This document shows, piece by piece, positions 8,158 to 17,093 of a stretch of DNA of 64,000 nucleotides; the stretch's first letter is position 1; each line of letters starts with the position of its first letter. The notes below the pieces were generated by a model. It was given only the letters and a program-made list of their open reading frames with translations, had not been told where the DNA came from and did not search any database. The DNA lies in NCBI GenBank assembly GCA_033717875.1, contig JADDKJ010000009.1:27734-91733 (forward strand), in the 5' to 3' direction. The stretch is from SBBG01 sp033717875 (lineage in GTDB: Bacteria > Pseudomonadota > Gammaproteobacteria > Ga0077554 > Ga007554). A program made the translations under genes and the position numbers.

Positions 8158-9804
8158 TCAATGGTCCATCAGCGCGTCATCGACGATGGCCTGCGCCTCG
8201 CCTAGCAGGCCGCGCAGGTGGTCTTCGCCGCGAAAGCTCTCCGCGTAGATTTTGTAAATGTCCTCCGTGCCGGACGGCCGTGCGGCGAACCAGCTGCTGG
8301 CGGTGACCACCTTGATACCGCCGATCGGCGCGTCGTTGCCCGGCGCGCGGTCGAGCATGCGCTCGATCTTCTCGCCGCCCAGTTGCGTGATCCGCAGCTG
8401 TTGGGGCGAGAGTTTTGACAGTATCTCTTTTTGCGCGGGAGTGGCGGGCGCCTCGACCCGGTCGTAGACAGGCTCACCGAACTCGCGCGTCAGCTCGCGA
8501 TAAAGCTCGCCGGGATCGCGGCCCATGCGCGCCGTGATTTCCGCCGCGAGCAAAGCCGGGACAATGCCGTCTTTATCCGTTGTCCAGACGCTGCCGTCAC
8601 GTCGCAGGAAGGATGCGCCCGCGCTCTCTTCGCCGCCGAAGCCGAGCGAGCCGTCGAGCAAGCCATCCACAAACCACTTGAAACCGACCGGCGCCTCGTA
8701 CAATTTCCGGCCCAGCTTCGCGCTCACGCGGTCGATCATCTGGCTGCTCACGATGGTTTTTCCCACCGCTGCCTGGCTGTGCCACTGGGGCCGATGTTGA
8801 AAGAGATAGTGGATAGCGACCGCAAGATAATGATTAGCGGGAAGCAAACCCGTGCTCCGGGTAACGATGCCGTGCCGGTCGTGGTCGGTGTCGCAGGCGA
8901 AAGCGATATCGAAGCGATCCTTGAGGTCGATCAAATTCTGCATGGCGTAGGACGAGGAGGGGTCCATGCGGATACGGCCATCCCAATCCACAGGCATGAA
9001 CCGGAAAGTCGGATCGACGACTTCGTTCACCACCGTGAGATTCAAACCATAGCGTTCGGCAATCGGCGCCCAGTAATGCACACCGGCACCACCGAGCGGC
9101 TCGACCCCGATACTGATTCCGGCATCATGAATCGCCGTCATATCAATCACCTTGCCGAGATCGCTCACGTAAGCGTTGAGGTAGTCGTGGCGGTGCGTCG
9201 TGGCGGCGCGCAGCGCCTTTTCGAAAGGCATTCTTTTCACGCCCTGGAGGCGATCTTTCAGAAACGCGTTGGCCCTGGCCTCGATCCAGCCGGTGACGCC
9301 GGTATCCGCCGGCCCGCCGTTGGGCGGGTTGTATTTGAAGCCGCCGTTGTCGGGCGGATTGTGCGACGGCGTGATGACAATGCCGTCCGCCAGCCCTGTA
9401 TCGCGGCCGCGGTTGTAGGCGAGTATGGCGTGCGAAACCACGGGGGTGGGTGTGTATTCGTCGTTCTCGGCAAGCATGACTGCCACGCCGTTGGCCGCAA
9501 GCACTTCGAGCGCACTGGCAAACGCTGGCACGGACAGCGCGTGCGTGTCGACGCCGAGGAATAGCGGGCCATCGATGCCCTGCTGTTTGCGGTACTGGCA
9601 AATAGCCTGAGTGATGACAAGCACATGCCATTCGTTGAAGCTACGAGAAAAAGCCGAACCACGATGCCCTGAGGTGCCGAAGGAGATCTTTTGCTCAGCT
9701 ATAGCGTGATCCGGCACGCCGGTATAGTAGGCCGTCACGAGTTTGGCGACGTTTACTAACATCGCCGCAGGTGCGGGTTTTCCCGCCAAAGGGCTTACAT
9801 TCAT
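8158..9804 (-). CDS. pgm: Phosphoglucomutase (alpha-D-glucose phosphate-specific)
   Basis: This 548-residue enzyme interconverts glucose 1-phosphate and glucose 6-phosphate. The phosphoserine loop is GIVITPSHNPPDNGGFKYNP, the metal loop is FACDTDHDRHGIV, the sugar-binding loop is LGFGGEESAGASF, and the C-terminal phosphate-binding loop is ASSWFAARPSGTEDIYKIYA. FGTSGHRGSAF near the N-terminus is also typical. The start ATG overlaps the aldolase stop (ATGA). The enzyme bridges glycogen degradation (glgX downstream) and glycolysis. Confidence 0.93.
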   Translation of the reverse strand: MNVSPLAGKPAPAAMLVNVAKLVTAYYTGVPDHAIAEQKISFGTSGHRGSAFSRSFNEWHVLVITQAICQYRKQQGIDGPLFLGVDTHALSVPAFASALEVLAANGVAVMLAENDEYTPTPVVSHAILAYNRGRDTGLADGIVITPSHNPPDNGGFKYNPPNGGPADTGVTGWIEARANAFLKDRLQGVKRMPFEKALRAATTHRHDYLNAYVSDLGKVIDMTAIHDAGISIGVEPLGGAGVHYWAPIAERYGLNLTVVNEVVDPTFRFMPVDWDGRIRMDPSSSYAMQNLIDLKDRFDIAFACDTDHDRHGIVTRSTGLLPANHYLAVAIHYLFQHRPQWHSQAAVGKTIVSSQMIDRVSAKLGRKLYEAPVGFKWFVDGLLDGSLGFGGEESAGASFLRRDGSVWTTDKDGIVPALLAAEITARMGRDPGELYRELTREFGEPVYDRVEAPATPAQKEILSKLSPQQLRITQLGGEKIERMLDRAPGNDAPIGGIKVVTASSWFAARPSGTEDIYKIYAESFRGEDHLRGLLGEAQAIVDDALMDH

Positions 9805-10826
9805 TCGCTTTCCATTGCGGCTGTATATTTGCCTTGCATAGCCGCGCTATTTAAGCGCGCTCGCTTGTATAGCGCTTGCTGCGCAATCGACTTGTTCGCG
9901 GCATCGCCGCGCCAAGCCCGGAGCACGGATGCCTGCAACGCGCGCCCGTACGAAAAGCTCAAGACCCACGGCTGCTTCCCAACAGCGGCATTCAAGGCAT
10001 GGAGGTTGGCGGTGGCCGTTGCCTCGCTCTGCCCGCCGGAGAGGAAGTTGATCCCGGGCACCGCTGCCGGCACCGTGCGCCGCAGGCAAACAAGCGTTGC
10101 TTGCGCCACCTCTTGCGGCGTGGCGGTCTCCGCGCAGGCGCGGCCAGGCTCGACCATATTGGGTTTCAAAATCATGTACTCCAGCGCAACGCGTTGCAGG
10201 TGCAGCGCGTGAAATACCGCATGCAAGACTGCCTCCGTGACACGTGCGGAAGTCGCGAGCGTGTGATCTCCGTCCATTAATACCTCGGGCTCGACGATAG
10301 GCACCAACTCTTGTTCCTGGCAAATGGCCGCGTAGCACGCCAAGGCATGGGCATTGGCTGCAATCGCCTGCGGCGTCGGGAAGCCCGCGCCGATGTGAAT
10401 CACCGCGCGCCATTTGGCGAAACGTGCACCCAGCTGTTTGTATTCGCCCAGCCGCTGCGCCAGACCGTCCAAACCCTGCGTCACCGTTTCACCGGGAAAG
10501 TTAGGCAGCGGCACCGTGCCTTTATCCACCTTGATGCCGGGCACGATGCCCTGCGCTTTCAGTAACTCCGGCAAAGGCACGCCTGCGGCACTTTTCTGTT
10601 TGAGGGTCTCCTCGAACAGGATGACGCCGCTGATAAAATCGCCCAGTCCCGGCGTGGAAAACAATAGCTCGCGGTAATCGCATCGGGCTTCCTCTGTGGA
10701 CGCCACATTCACCCCCTTAAACCGTTTCGCGATGGTGCCATCGCTCTCATCGGCCGCCAGAATTCCCTTGCCTGGCGCCGTCAGCTCCGCCACCGTCTTT
10801 GCCAACTCTTGTGTGGATATCGACAT
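9801..10826 (-). CDS. fba: Fructose-bisphosphate aldolase, class I
   Basis: The 341-residue protein is a Schiff-base aldolase of the eukaryote-like class I family: the N-terminus ELTAPGKGILAADESDGTIA is the family signature, EPEVLMDGDH and the lysine region LEYMILKPNMVEPG carry the active site, and NFLSGGQSEATATANLHALN binds phosphate. I chose the ATG at 10826 because GGAGG lies five bases upstream; the upstream extension to 10925 has no such site. It is the first intact gene of the aldolase-pgm-tkt-glgX run and cleaves fructose 1,6-bisphosphate, and possibly sedoheptulose 1,7-bisphosphate. Confidence 0.93.
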   Translation of the reverse strand: MSISTQELAKTVAELTAPGKGILAADESDGTIAKRFKGVNVASTEEARCDYRELLFSTPGLGDFISGVILFEETLKQKSAAGVPLPELLKAQGIVPGIKVDKGTVPLPNFPGETVTQGLDGLAQRLGEYKQLGARFAKWRAVIHIGAGFPTPQAIAANAHALACYAAICQEQELVPIVEPEVLMDGDHTLATSARVTEAVLHAVFHALHLQRVALEYMILKPNMVEPGRACAETATPQEVAQATLVCLRRTVPAAVPGINFLSGGQSEATATANLHALNAAVGKQPWVLSFSYGRALQASVLRAWRGDAANKSIAQQALYKRARLNSAAMQGKYTAAMESE

Positions 10827-10872
10827 AAAACCTCCATCAGTTATTACCGGTCCGATCGTTTGAAGTGCGATG

Positions 10873-11467
10873 CTATGCGCGACGCGCGTCGTTGAGCAAA
10901 CGGATAACGGGCTCATCCAGGCCATGATCGTACCCCAGAATACTCACGGAGGCTGTCGCAAGATACAGGCGACGCGCTTCGAGCGCAGGCAGCGCGACCC
11001 AGCGCGCGATGAGGATGCGTAGTATGTGGCCGTGCGCGAAGACCAGTACGTCATTCTCCAGCGCACGAATGCGGGTAATGACACGATCCGTGCGCATCGC
11101 CACTTCCCCCGATGTTTCCCCTCCCGGGCAACGTCCTCGAACAAACGCCACCCAGGGCGTTCGGCCTGGATATCTATAGTATAGTACGCATGCCCTCGTA
11201 ATCACCGTAGTCCCATTCCATCAGATCAGGATCGGCCTCTGCAGATTCGCCGAAACCGGCCAGTTCGGCAGTGCGCCGCGCCCGTTGCAACGGGCTGGTG
11301 AATACTTTGGCGAAGCTCAAATCTTTCAACCGCGTACTCAACGCTCTCGCCTCGCGTTCGCCCCGCTCGGTCAGTGGAATGTCCGTGCGGCCGGTGTGCT
11401 GTCTGCTGATCGTCCAGGCGGTCTCGCCGTGGCGAACCAGATACACCTGCGGAAGTACGCCGCTCAT
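10873..11467 (-). pseudogene. Histidine phosphatase (phosphoglycerate mutase-like) with frameshifts
   Basis: The N-terminal half reads MSGVLPQVYLVRHGETAWT with the RHG phosphohistidine motif, then FTSPLQRARRTAEL and LMEWDYGDYEGMRT before a stop at 11174. The C-terminal half in another frame has DVLVFAHGHILRILIARW, the second catalytic His. Between them a third frame gives DIQAERPGWRLFED, so the gene needs two frame corrections, near 11180 and near 11120. With those it would be a normal length of about 195 residues. The start ATGA overlaps the stop of the chimeric ORF upstream. Either it is genuinely dead or the reading errors are in the assembly. Confidence 0.75.
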
Positions 11468-11976
11468 TGGCGCGCGGGGCCTTTCTTCCCCGTTTCCCTG
11501 GCACCCCATTTCCAATCACGGATCTCCGGCATGTCTTCACCGTATTGGCGGATGTAGCGCTGGTGGTCGATCCACTTGTCTCGGATGACTTGGGTCAGGT
11601 ACGCGGCACGCGAGTCCAAACCTGGCACCCGATCGACGATGTCCTTGACCAAATGGAAGCGGTCGATGTCGTTGAGCACCGCCATGTCGAAGGGCGTGGT
11701 GATCTCGCGATCCGCCGCAGCAGCAGCGGAAAACGGTGCCACCTGGTCCTGCAATGTCTGGAATGCGCTTACATACTCGTCCGGCAACAGATCGCGGCGC
11801 AGACTCAAGCTTTGGCCGAGCTTGATGAACGTCGTGCCCAGCCCCTGCAATACCTGGCAGGCCTTGCGCCCGGGCGAGATGGTCGCGGGCCACAAATGCA
11901 GGCGCCGCACTAGCAGCCATAGCAGATAGCCCCGGACGGCAAAACCGATACGTACCACCCTGACTAGGTCCAGCAT
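11464..11976 (-). pseudogene. Chimeric ORF: ABC1/UbiB kinase N-terminus joined to phosphoketolase C-terminus
   Basis: The first 85 or so residues (RGYLLWLLVRRLHLWP, LGTTFIKLGQSLSLRRDLLP, LQDQVAPFSAAAA) are the N-terminal region of an AarF/UbiB/ABC1 atypical kinase and stop before the catalytic core. The frame then continues as the last 80 residues of xylulose 5-phosphate/fructose 6-phosphate phosphoketolase: ITTPFDMAVLNDIDRFHLVK, IVDRVPGLDSRAAYL, YGEDMPEIRDWKW. Neither part has its active site, so I treat it as a fusion relic despite the open 170-codon frame. The phosphoketolase tail fits the sugar-phosphate genes downstream and suggests a lost phosphoketolase gene here. Confidence 0.8.
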
Positions 11977-11977
11977 C

Positions 11978-13097
11978 TCATACCCCCGTCTCCTGGATCG
12001 ATGCCGGGACACGTCGCGCGGCCAGCACGCCAAGGCCCAGCAGGCCGGCGGTCACCCAGAATGGCGCCCCGACGAACAGCGCGAACAACCAGCCGGCGGC
12101 CGCCGATCCCGCCGCTTGGCCCAGGCTCGCGGCAGCAGTCTGTTTGCCGAGCGCCGCGCCTTGTCGCGCCCCAGCTGCGAGTAACACCAGATAGGCGAGC
12201 GTTGGAATCAGCACACCCGCGGCTGCGGCGACCACTCCCACACCGAGTAACAACAGGAAATAGCTCGTGGCGTATGGCAACAACGCGACGCCGGCGGCCA
12301 TCGCGAGGAAGGCCGGCGCCAGCAGCCCGTTGCCGATGCGTTTGAGCAGCGGCGCCAACACGAAGACTTGCACCAGAATCATGACCGAACTACATTCGGC
12401 GAACATCCAGCCGATCTCGCGCGGCCCCAACTTCAACACCTGCTGCCCTGCAACGTCAGCCCCACTTCGAAGCTGCCGATGCCGAACATCACCAGTAGCG
12501 ACAATGCCAGCAACCACATCAAGGATGGCCCACCGGGTTCCGATACGCTTCCGCGAGGACGCCGCGACGTGCTCTGCGGAAAAAACCGATAGGTCGCGAG
12601 CCACGTCCCGATGCCCAGCGCCGGGCCGAACAGAAAGCCGAGCGCGCTCGCTGCGCTCAACCAAGCGAATGCCCGCGCGCGCGGCGCAGCCGCCTCGCCG
12701 ACCCAGGCGAATACCACCGGCAGTACCGCCGCCGCGAATACACCGGCAAGCACGCGGGCGCCGTAGACGAACACGAGGCCGTGCGCCAGCGCGAACCACA
12801 GCATCGCGGCGCTGAAGCTGGCGAGCCCAAGCAGGATCACCACGCGGCGTCCGGTACGGTCCGAGACGTAGCCCCGGAGCGGCGCGAACAGAAACAGCGC
12901 CAGCATGTACACGCCCGTGAGCAGGCCGGTATGCCACGCCACCGAGGCGCGCGCCACCCCGTCGAGCGCGCGTTCCAGCACGAACGGCAACACCGGCAGC
13001 ACCACGCGCCGTAGCCCATGGCTACCACGAACACGGCTGCGAGCGGCAGGGTCAAGCCAGCGAGCGATTCGCGCTGGGTAATCGCGGGCGCGTTCAT
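11978..13097 (-). pseudogene. Major facilitator superfamily transporter with two frameshifts
   Basis: Three overlapping frames are needed to read one transporter. MNAPAITQRESLAGLTLPLA begins at 13097 and gives the first membrane segment. After about 13005 the frame changes to PVLPFVLERALDGVARASVA and onward, including the MFS loop GYVSDRTGRRVVILLGLASF. After about 12440 it changes again to VLKLGPREIGWMFAECSSVM and the remaining C-terminal helices to the stop at 11978. Together these make the usual twelve-helix, roughly 370-residue protein. The start overlaps the stop of the P1B ATPase upstream (ATGA), so it was probably a metal-cassette exporter. Confidence 0.75.
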
Positions 13098-15484
13098 GCG
13101 GTAGCGGCCTTGCCGGCAACAGCGCGCGTCGCCGGGCCATGCGCGTCGATGCCTTCCAGGCGCGTGCGCTTGAGCAACAGCGCGTTCGCTGCCACCAGCG
13201 CCGAACTACCGGACATGGCGAGCGCCGCGACCTCTGGACTGATAGTAAAAGGATAGAACACGCCCGCCGCCAGCGGAAACGCCAGCACGTTGTAGGCCAC
13301 CGCCCACCACAGGTTCTGGTGCATCTTGCGCAGTGTGGCGCGCGACAGCACGATTGCGCCGACCACGTCGAACGGATCGCTTTTCATCAGCACCACGTCG
13401 GCGCTCTCCATGGCGACGTCGGTGCCGGCGCCAATGGCGAAGCCCACATCCGCCTGCGTCAGCGCCGGCGCATCATTGATGCCGTCGCCGACCATACCGA
13501 CCTTCTTGCCGCCGGCCTGTAGCTCCTTTACCTTGTCGGCCTTCTGCCCCGGCAGCACATCGGCCAGTACGATGTCGATGCCGAGCGCGCCGGCGATGCG
13601 CTCGGCGGTGCCGCGGTTGTCACCGGTGAGCATCGCCACCTGCACGCCACGCGCCTTGAGCGCCTTAACGGTCGCGGCCGAGGTCGGGCGGAGGGCATCG
13701 GCGATGGCGATCAGCCCGGCGAGTTTGCCGTCGCGTGCGACATGCACCACAGTGCGGCCGGCGCCCTGCAACGCCGCCGCCTTGTCCGCGAGACTAGCGA
13801 GGTCGATTTTCTGCTCGTCCATGAGCTGGCGATTACCCAGGAACACGGTGCGGCCCGCGACTTCGGCGCGTGCACCCTTGCCCTCGATCACAGAAAAGCT
13901 CGTGGCCTTTTCGACAGGCAGTTCTTTCGCGCGGCGCAGGATCGCTTGCGCGAGCGGGTGATCCGAGCCCTGCTCGACCGCGGCCGCGAGCGCAAGCACC
14001 CCATCCTGCGTCTCACCGTTTGCCGCGACCACGTCCACCACCTCCGGTTGGCCCAGGGTCAGCGTGCCGGTCTTGTCGAAGATGATGACGTCGAGTTTGG
14101 TTGCGTCTTCGAGCGCCGCGGCATTCTTGAACAGAATGCCATTCATGGCGCCGAGGCCGGTGCCGACCATCACCGCCATCGGCGTGGCCAGCCCGAGGGC
14201 ATCCGGGCAGGCGATGACGAACACCGTAATGGTAAGCGTGAGGGCGAACAACAGCGGCTGGCCGAGCCACCAGAACCATGCCGCGAAGGTCGCCAGCCCG
14301 ATCACCACGGCGATCAGCACCAGCCATTGCGAGGCGCGGTCGGCGAGCAGTTGCGCCGGGGCCTTGGAGTTCTGCGCCTCCTGCACCAGCTTGACGATCT
14401 GCGCCAGCGCGGTGTCGGCGCCGACCTTGGTGGCGCGGTAGCGGAAGGTACCGCTCTTATTGATCGTCGCGCCGATCACGGTGTCGCCGGGCTTTTTGCC
14501 GACCGGCATGGACTCGCCGGTGAGCATGGACTCATCCACCTGCGACTCACCCTCCAGCACCTCGCCGTCCACCGGGATCTTGTTGCCGGGGCGGATGACG
14601 ACCACATCGCCGACGAGCACCTCGGCGGTCGGCAGCTCCACTTCACGCCCGTCACGAATGACACTGGCCATGGGCGGGGCGAGATCGAGCAGCGCGCGGA
14701 TCGCCGCCGAGGCGCCGGCACGGGCGCGCATCTCGAGCCAGTGGCCGAGCAGGATGAACACGAGCAACACCGCCACCGCCTCGTAGAACTGCACGCCGTC
14801 GAAGAAGAAGGTCGCGCCGACGCTGAACAGATAACCCGTGCCGACCGACAGCATCACCAGCACCGCCATGTTGAGCACGCCGTTCCTGAGCGCATGCCAC
14901 GCCGCGACAGCGAACGGCCAGACCGGGTAGATCACCGCGATACTCGCGAGCAGAAACAACCAGAGGTTGAGTGTCAGACCGAACGGCGGTGCGGGCGGCG
15001 CGAACATACCGCCCATCGGCGAGTAGATAAAGACCGGAACCGTGAACACCAGCGCGATCCAGAAGCGGGTGCGCATATCGCGCGCCATCGCGTGCATGTC
15101 CATGCCCGCGCCATGGCCCATCTCGTGCGCCATCGCCTCCGACTTGCCGGCCAGCGCGGCAGGTTCGGCGTGGACGGTGTCACCTCCGTGCACGTGACCG
15201 GCGTGGGCCGCGGGCGAGATGGCGACTGCGGCGGCCGGCGGGTCCTCGGGCACGCACACGTGCTTCGGCTGCAGCACGCCGGCGCAGTGATAGCCACACT
15301 CATGCACCTTGGCCTTGATGGTCTTGAGATCGACAACGGCCTCGTCAAAAGTCACCGTGGCGCTACCGGCGACGTAGTTGACCTCGGCCTTGTGCACGCC
15401 CGGGAGTTTCGCGAGCTGCTTCTCCATGCCGCGTGCGCTCAGCGCCGACAGCAGGCCGCCGACCTCGATGGTGATGGTTTTCAT
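13094..15484 (-). CDS. P1B-type heavy-metal ATPase with CPD motif
   Basis: The 796-residue transporter has a degenerate HMA domain (residues 1-68): the usual GMxCxxC is replaced by VGGLLSALSARG, with CGYHC at 63-67. A His/Met-rich linker follows (about 93-132). The core has TGES (322-325), the membrane metal motif ACPDALG with CPD at 426-428, the phosphorylation site DKTGT (470-474), and GDGINDAPAL. Most copper ATPases have CPC; the CPD variant lacks the second cysteine, so the transported ion is less certain, though the neighbours argue for copper or silver. It starts about 60 bases after the nuclease-like gene, and its stop overlaps the MFS start. Confidence 0.88.
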   Translation of the reverse strand: MKTITIEVGGLLSALSARGMEKQLAKLPGVHKAEVNYVAGSATVTFDEAVVDLKTIKAKVHECGYHCAGVLQPKHVCVPEDPPAAAVAISPAAHAGHVHGGDTVHAEPAALAGKSEAMAHEMGHGAGMDMHAMARDMRTRFWIALVFTVPVFIYSPMGGMFAPPAPPFGLTLNLWLFLLASIAVIYPVWPFAVAAWHALRNGVLNMAVLVMLSVGTGYLFSVGATFFFDGVQFYEAVAVLLVFILLGHWLEMRARAGASAAIRALLDLAPPMASVIRDGREVELPTAEVLVGDVVVIRPGNKIPVDGEVLEGESQVDESMLTGESMPVGKKPGDTVIGATINKSGTFRYRATKVGADTALAQIVKLVQEAQNSKAPAQLLADRASQWLVLIAVVIGLATFAAWFWWLGQPLLFALTLTITVFVIACPDALGLATPMAVMVGTGLGAMNGILFKNAAALEDATKLDVIIFDKTGTLTLGQPEVVDVVAANGETQDGVLALAAAVEQGSDHPLAQAILRRAKELPVEKATSFSVIEGKGARAEVAGRTVFLGNRQLMDEQKIDLASLADKAAALQGAGRTVVHVARDGKLAGLIAIADALRPTSAATVKALKARGVQVAMLTGDNRGTAERIAGALGIDIVLADVLPGQKADKVKELQAGGKKVGMVGDGINDAPALTQADVGFAIGAGTDVAMESADVVLMKSDPFDVVGAIVLSRATLRKMHQNLWWAVAYNVLAFPLAAGVFYPFTISPEVAALAMSGSSALVAANALLLKRTRLEGIDAHGPATRAVAGKAATA

Positions 15485-15548
15485 GGTATGGCCTCCGTGT
15501 GCAAAACGTACCTTCCGCCCAACGCTGGCTGGCCAGAGCGGAGCAAAC

Positions 15549-16835
15549 TTACGGCGCAGTCTTTTCTGGAATACATTGGCATGCCAGTTTGGCCAGAACG
15601 CTATGGTCGCCGCCGAATCGGCACAACGAATCCCAGTGCTGGTCGAGGTCCTCGAACAGCAGATAAGAAATCACGAACTCGTCATGGCGTTGAAACATGG
15701 GGCGGCGCATTTGCTCGATGATTTCCCGTTCGCGGGAACGCGGGGCAACCAGATAAAGATGTTCTTCCCTGCCGGGCAGCGACAGCGCCATGTCCGCCAG
15801 GCGCAGAATGCCCGAATAGATGGATGTGCTCTTCTCCACTTCAAAGGCGCATGCGATGCGCGGCGCCCCGGGGTGGAGCCACAAGACGTCGATCAGATCG
15901 ACGGTGTTATGAACTTCGGGCGGCAATCCCAAATCCGGCAAGCGCTCGACACAGTGATAACCGAGGGGCGCTCCCTGGCAGTTAGCGCTACGGTCGTTGC
16001 GCGCGACAGAAACGTCATAACCAAGGGCTCGCCCCAGCCTAACGAGCTGATGTTGCACCTTGGTGTGCAGACGCTCCTCGTGCAGATCCTGCTCGACCTG
16101 TTGATGACGCTTGCGCCGCACGGCATCCATCTTGTCTTGTGCCAGGGATAGCTCTGCGCCAAATGGAAGTTCAACGCCCTGCAACTTGCCGATTCCGATA
16201 TCGAACAAAAGCCCGGCAAAAGCGCCAAGGTCTTTCGACAGGACACCCAACTCGGTATTCGCCTGGATGATGGTTTCGCGCATTTCCAGGTAGCTATCCC
16301 AACACCCCAGCTTCTTCTTCGCGCCGAACACGGCATTGAAGCCTTTTACCATGGCGGTATTGAATGGCGGAAACAAGGTGGGGTGAAGAAAATAGAGAAT
16401 GTTGGCTACCGAAGGCCCGAGTCCTTTGATTTGCCGCGATGCCAGCTTCAATACCTCTTTTTCCAAGGCGCGCACATCCCCCGCATTGAGACAGGAAAAA
16501 AGAAATTGGCCAAAAGCCTGTTTGTTGATCTCGTTCTCGTAGATATCCGGAATACGCAGCTTGGGTTTCCAGAAAAAGGGATGGGCCGCTCCCTCGAACA
16601 CCTGTTTCTGCTCGGTGACGCAGGTCAGCACGAATTCCAGCGATGATCCCTTGAAATCGTTCGGAAACAGCCCCGTCTGGATATCTTCCACCACCGTCGC
16701 CACACCGCGGCGTATGCTGCGAAAGGCCTTCAGCCGCCCTGCGCTGCCGACGAACCACGTGTTGTAAACGGACTCCGGATCGTTCTTGTAGCTTGCAACC
16801 AGCGGTCCAAGCAGTTCCGCGAAAGCTTTTCCCAT
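15549..16835 (-). CDS. Putative PD-(D/E)XK nuclease-like protein
   Basis: The 428-residue protein has no family that I can name with certainty. The N-terminal half includes a helix-hairpin-helix-like segment (SRQIKGLGPSVANILYFLHP, about 133-152). The central part is helical and charged (RRKRHQQVEQDLHEERLHTK). The C-terminal part has a restriction-nuclease-like arrangement: VDLIDVLWLHPG (Asp 313/316), then ACAFEVEKSTSIYSGILRLA (EVEK 332-335) and HLYLVAPRSREREI. Such an Asp...E-x-E-K core fits PD-(D/E)XK folds. No methyltransferase or specificity subunit is adjacent, so a classical restriction system is not indicated. It lies between a YHS gene and a P1B ATPase gene. Confidence 0.5.
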   Translation of the reverse strand: MGKAFAELLGPLVASYKNDPESVYNTWFVGSAGRLKAFRSIRRGVATVVEDIQTGLFPNDFKGSSLEFVLTCVTEQKQVFEGAAHPFFWKPKLRIPDIYENEINKQAFGQFLFSCLNAGDVRALEKEVLKLASRQIKGLGPSVANILYFLHPTLFPPFNTAMVKGFNAVFGAKKKLGCWDSYLEMRETIIQANTELGVLSKDLGAFAGLLFDIGIGKLQGVELPFGAELSLAQDKMDAVRRKRHQQVEQDLHEERLHTKVQHQLVRLGRALGYDVSVARNDRSANCQGAPLGYHCVERLPDLGLPPEVHNTVDLIDVLWLHPGAPRIACAFEVEKSTSIYSGILRLADMALSLPGREEHLYLVAPRSREREIIEQMRRPMFQRHDEFVISYLLFEDLDQHWDSLCRFGGDHSVLAKLACQCIPEKTAP

Positions 16836-16870
16836 CTAATTCCTCCCCAAGGACATCGCGGCTTCCCGGA

Positions 16871-17053
16871 TCAACAACAGCCGCCGCCGTGGGAATGCCC
16901 GCTCGATTCTTTCCGGGCATAGTCCTGCGGTGAGGCGTTGAATTTGTCGCGGCAGGACGCGGAACAGAAGTAATAGGTCTTACCCTCATACTCTTTGTTC
17001 GCCACTGCCTTCTGCTTCTCGATTTCCATACCACAAACCGGATCTTTCACCAT
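16871..17053 (-). CDS. YHS-domain small metal-binding protein
   Basis: This 60-residue protein consists of one YHS domain: VKDPVCGMEIEKQKAVANKE, then GKTYYFCSASCRDKFNASPQ and a tail SSGHSHGGGCC. The paired cysteines of CGM and FCSxxC are the presumed metal ligands, and the His/Cys tail adds more. YHS domains are fused to, or encoded near, copper and silver ATPases and act as cytoplasmic metal carriers. I chose the ATG at 17053, with AGGAGG upstream; a frame to 17086 is possible. Confidence 0.85.
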   Translation of the reverse strand: MVKDPVCGMEIEKQKAVANKEYEGKTYYFCSASCRDKFNASPQDYARKESSGHSHGGGCC

Positions 17054-17093
17054 GACACCATCCTCCTCTGTTGGGCCGCCCCGCATGGAACGA

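Noticed and set aside
13742..15721. A 659-residue plus-strand frame opposite the P1B ATPase
   Set aside because: His/Arg/Glu-rich shadow frame; the minus-strand ATPase motifs are unambiguous.
15549..16835. Type II restriction-modification system
   Set aside because: The nuclease-like gene has no methyltransferase next to it; the SAM methyltransferases in the window are UbiE-, ICMT-, CFA- or RquA-like, without DNA-methylase motifs.
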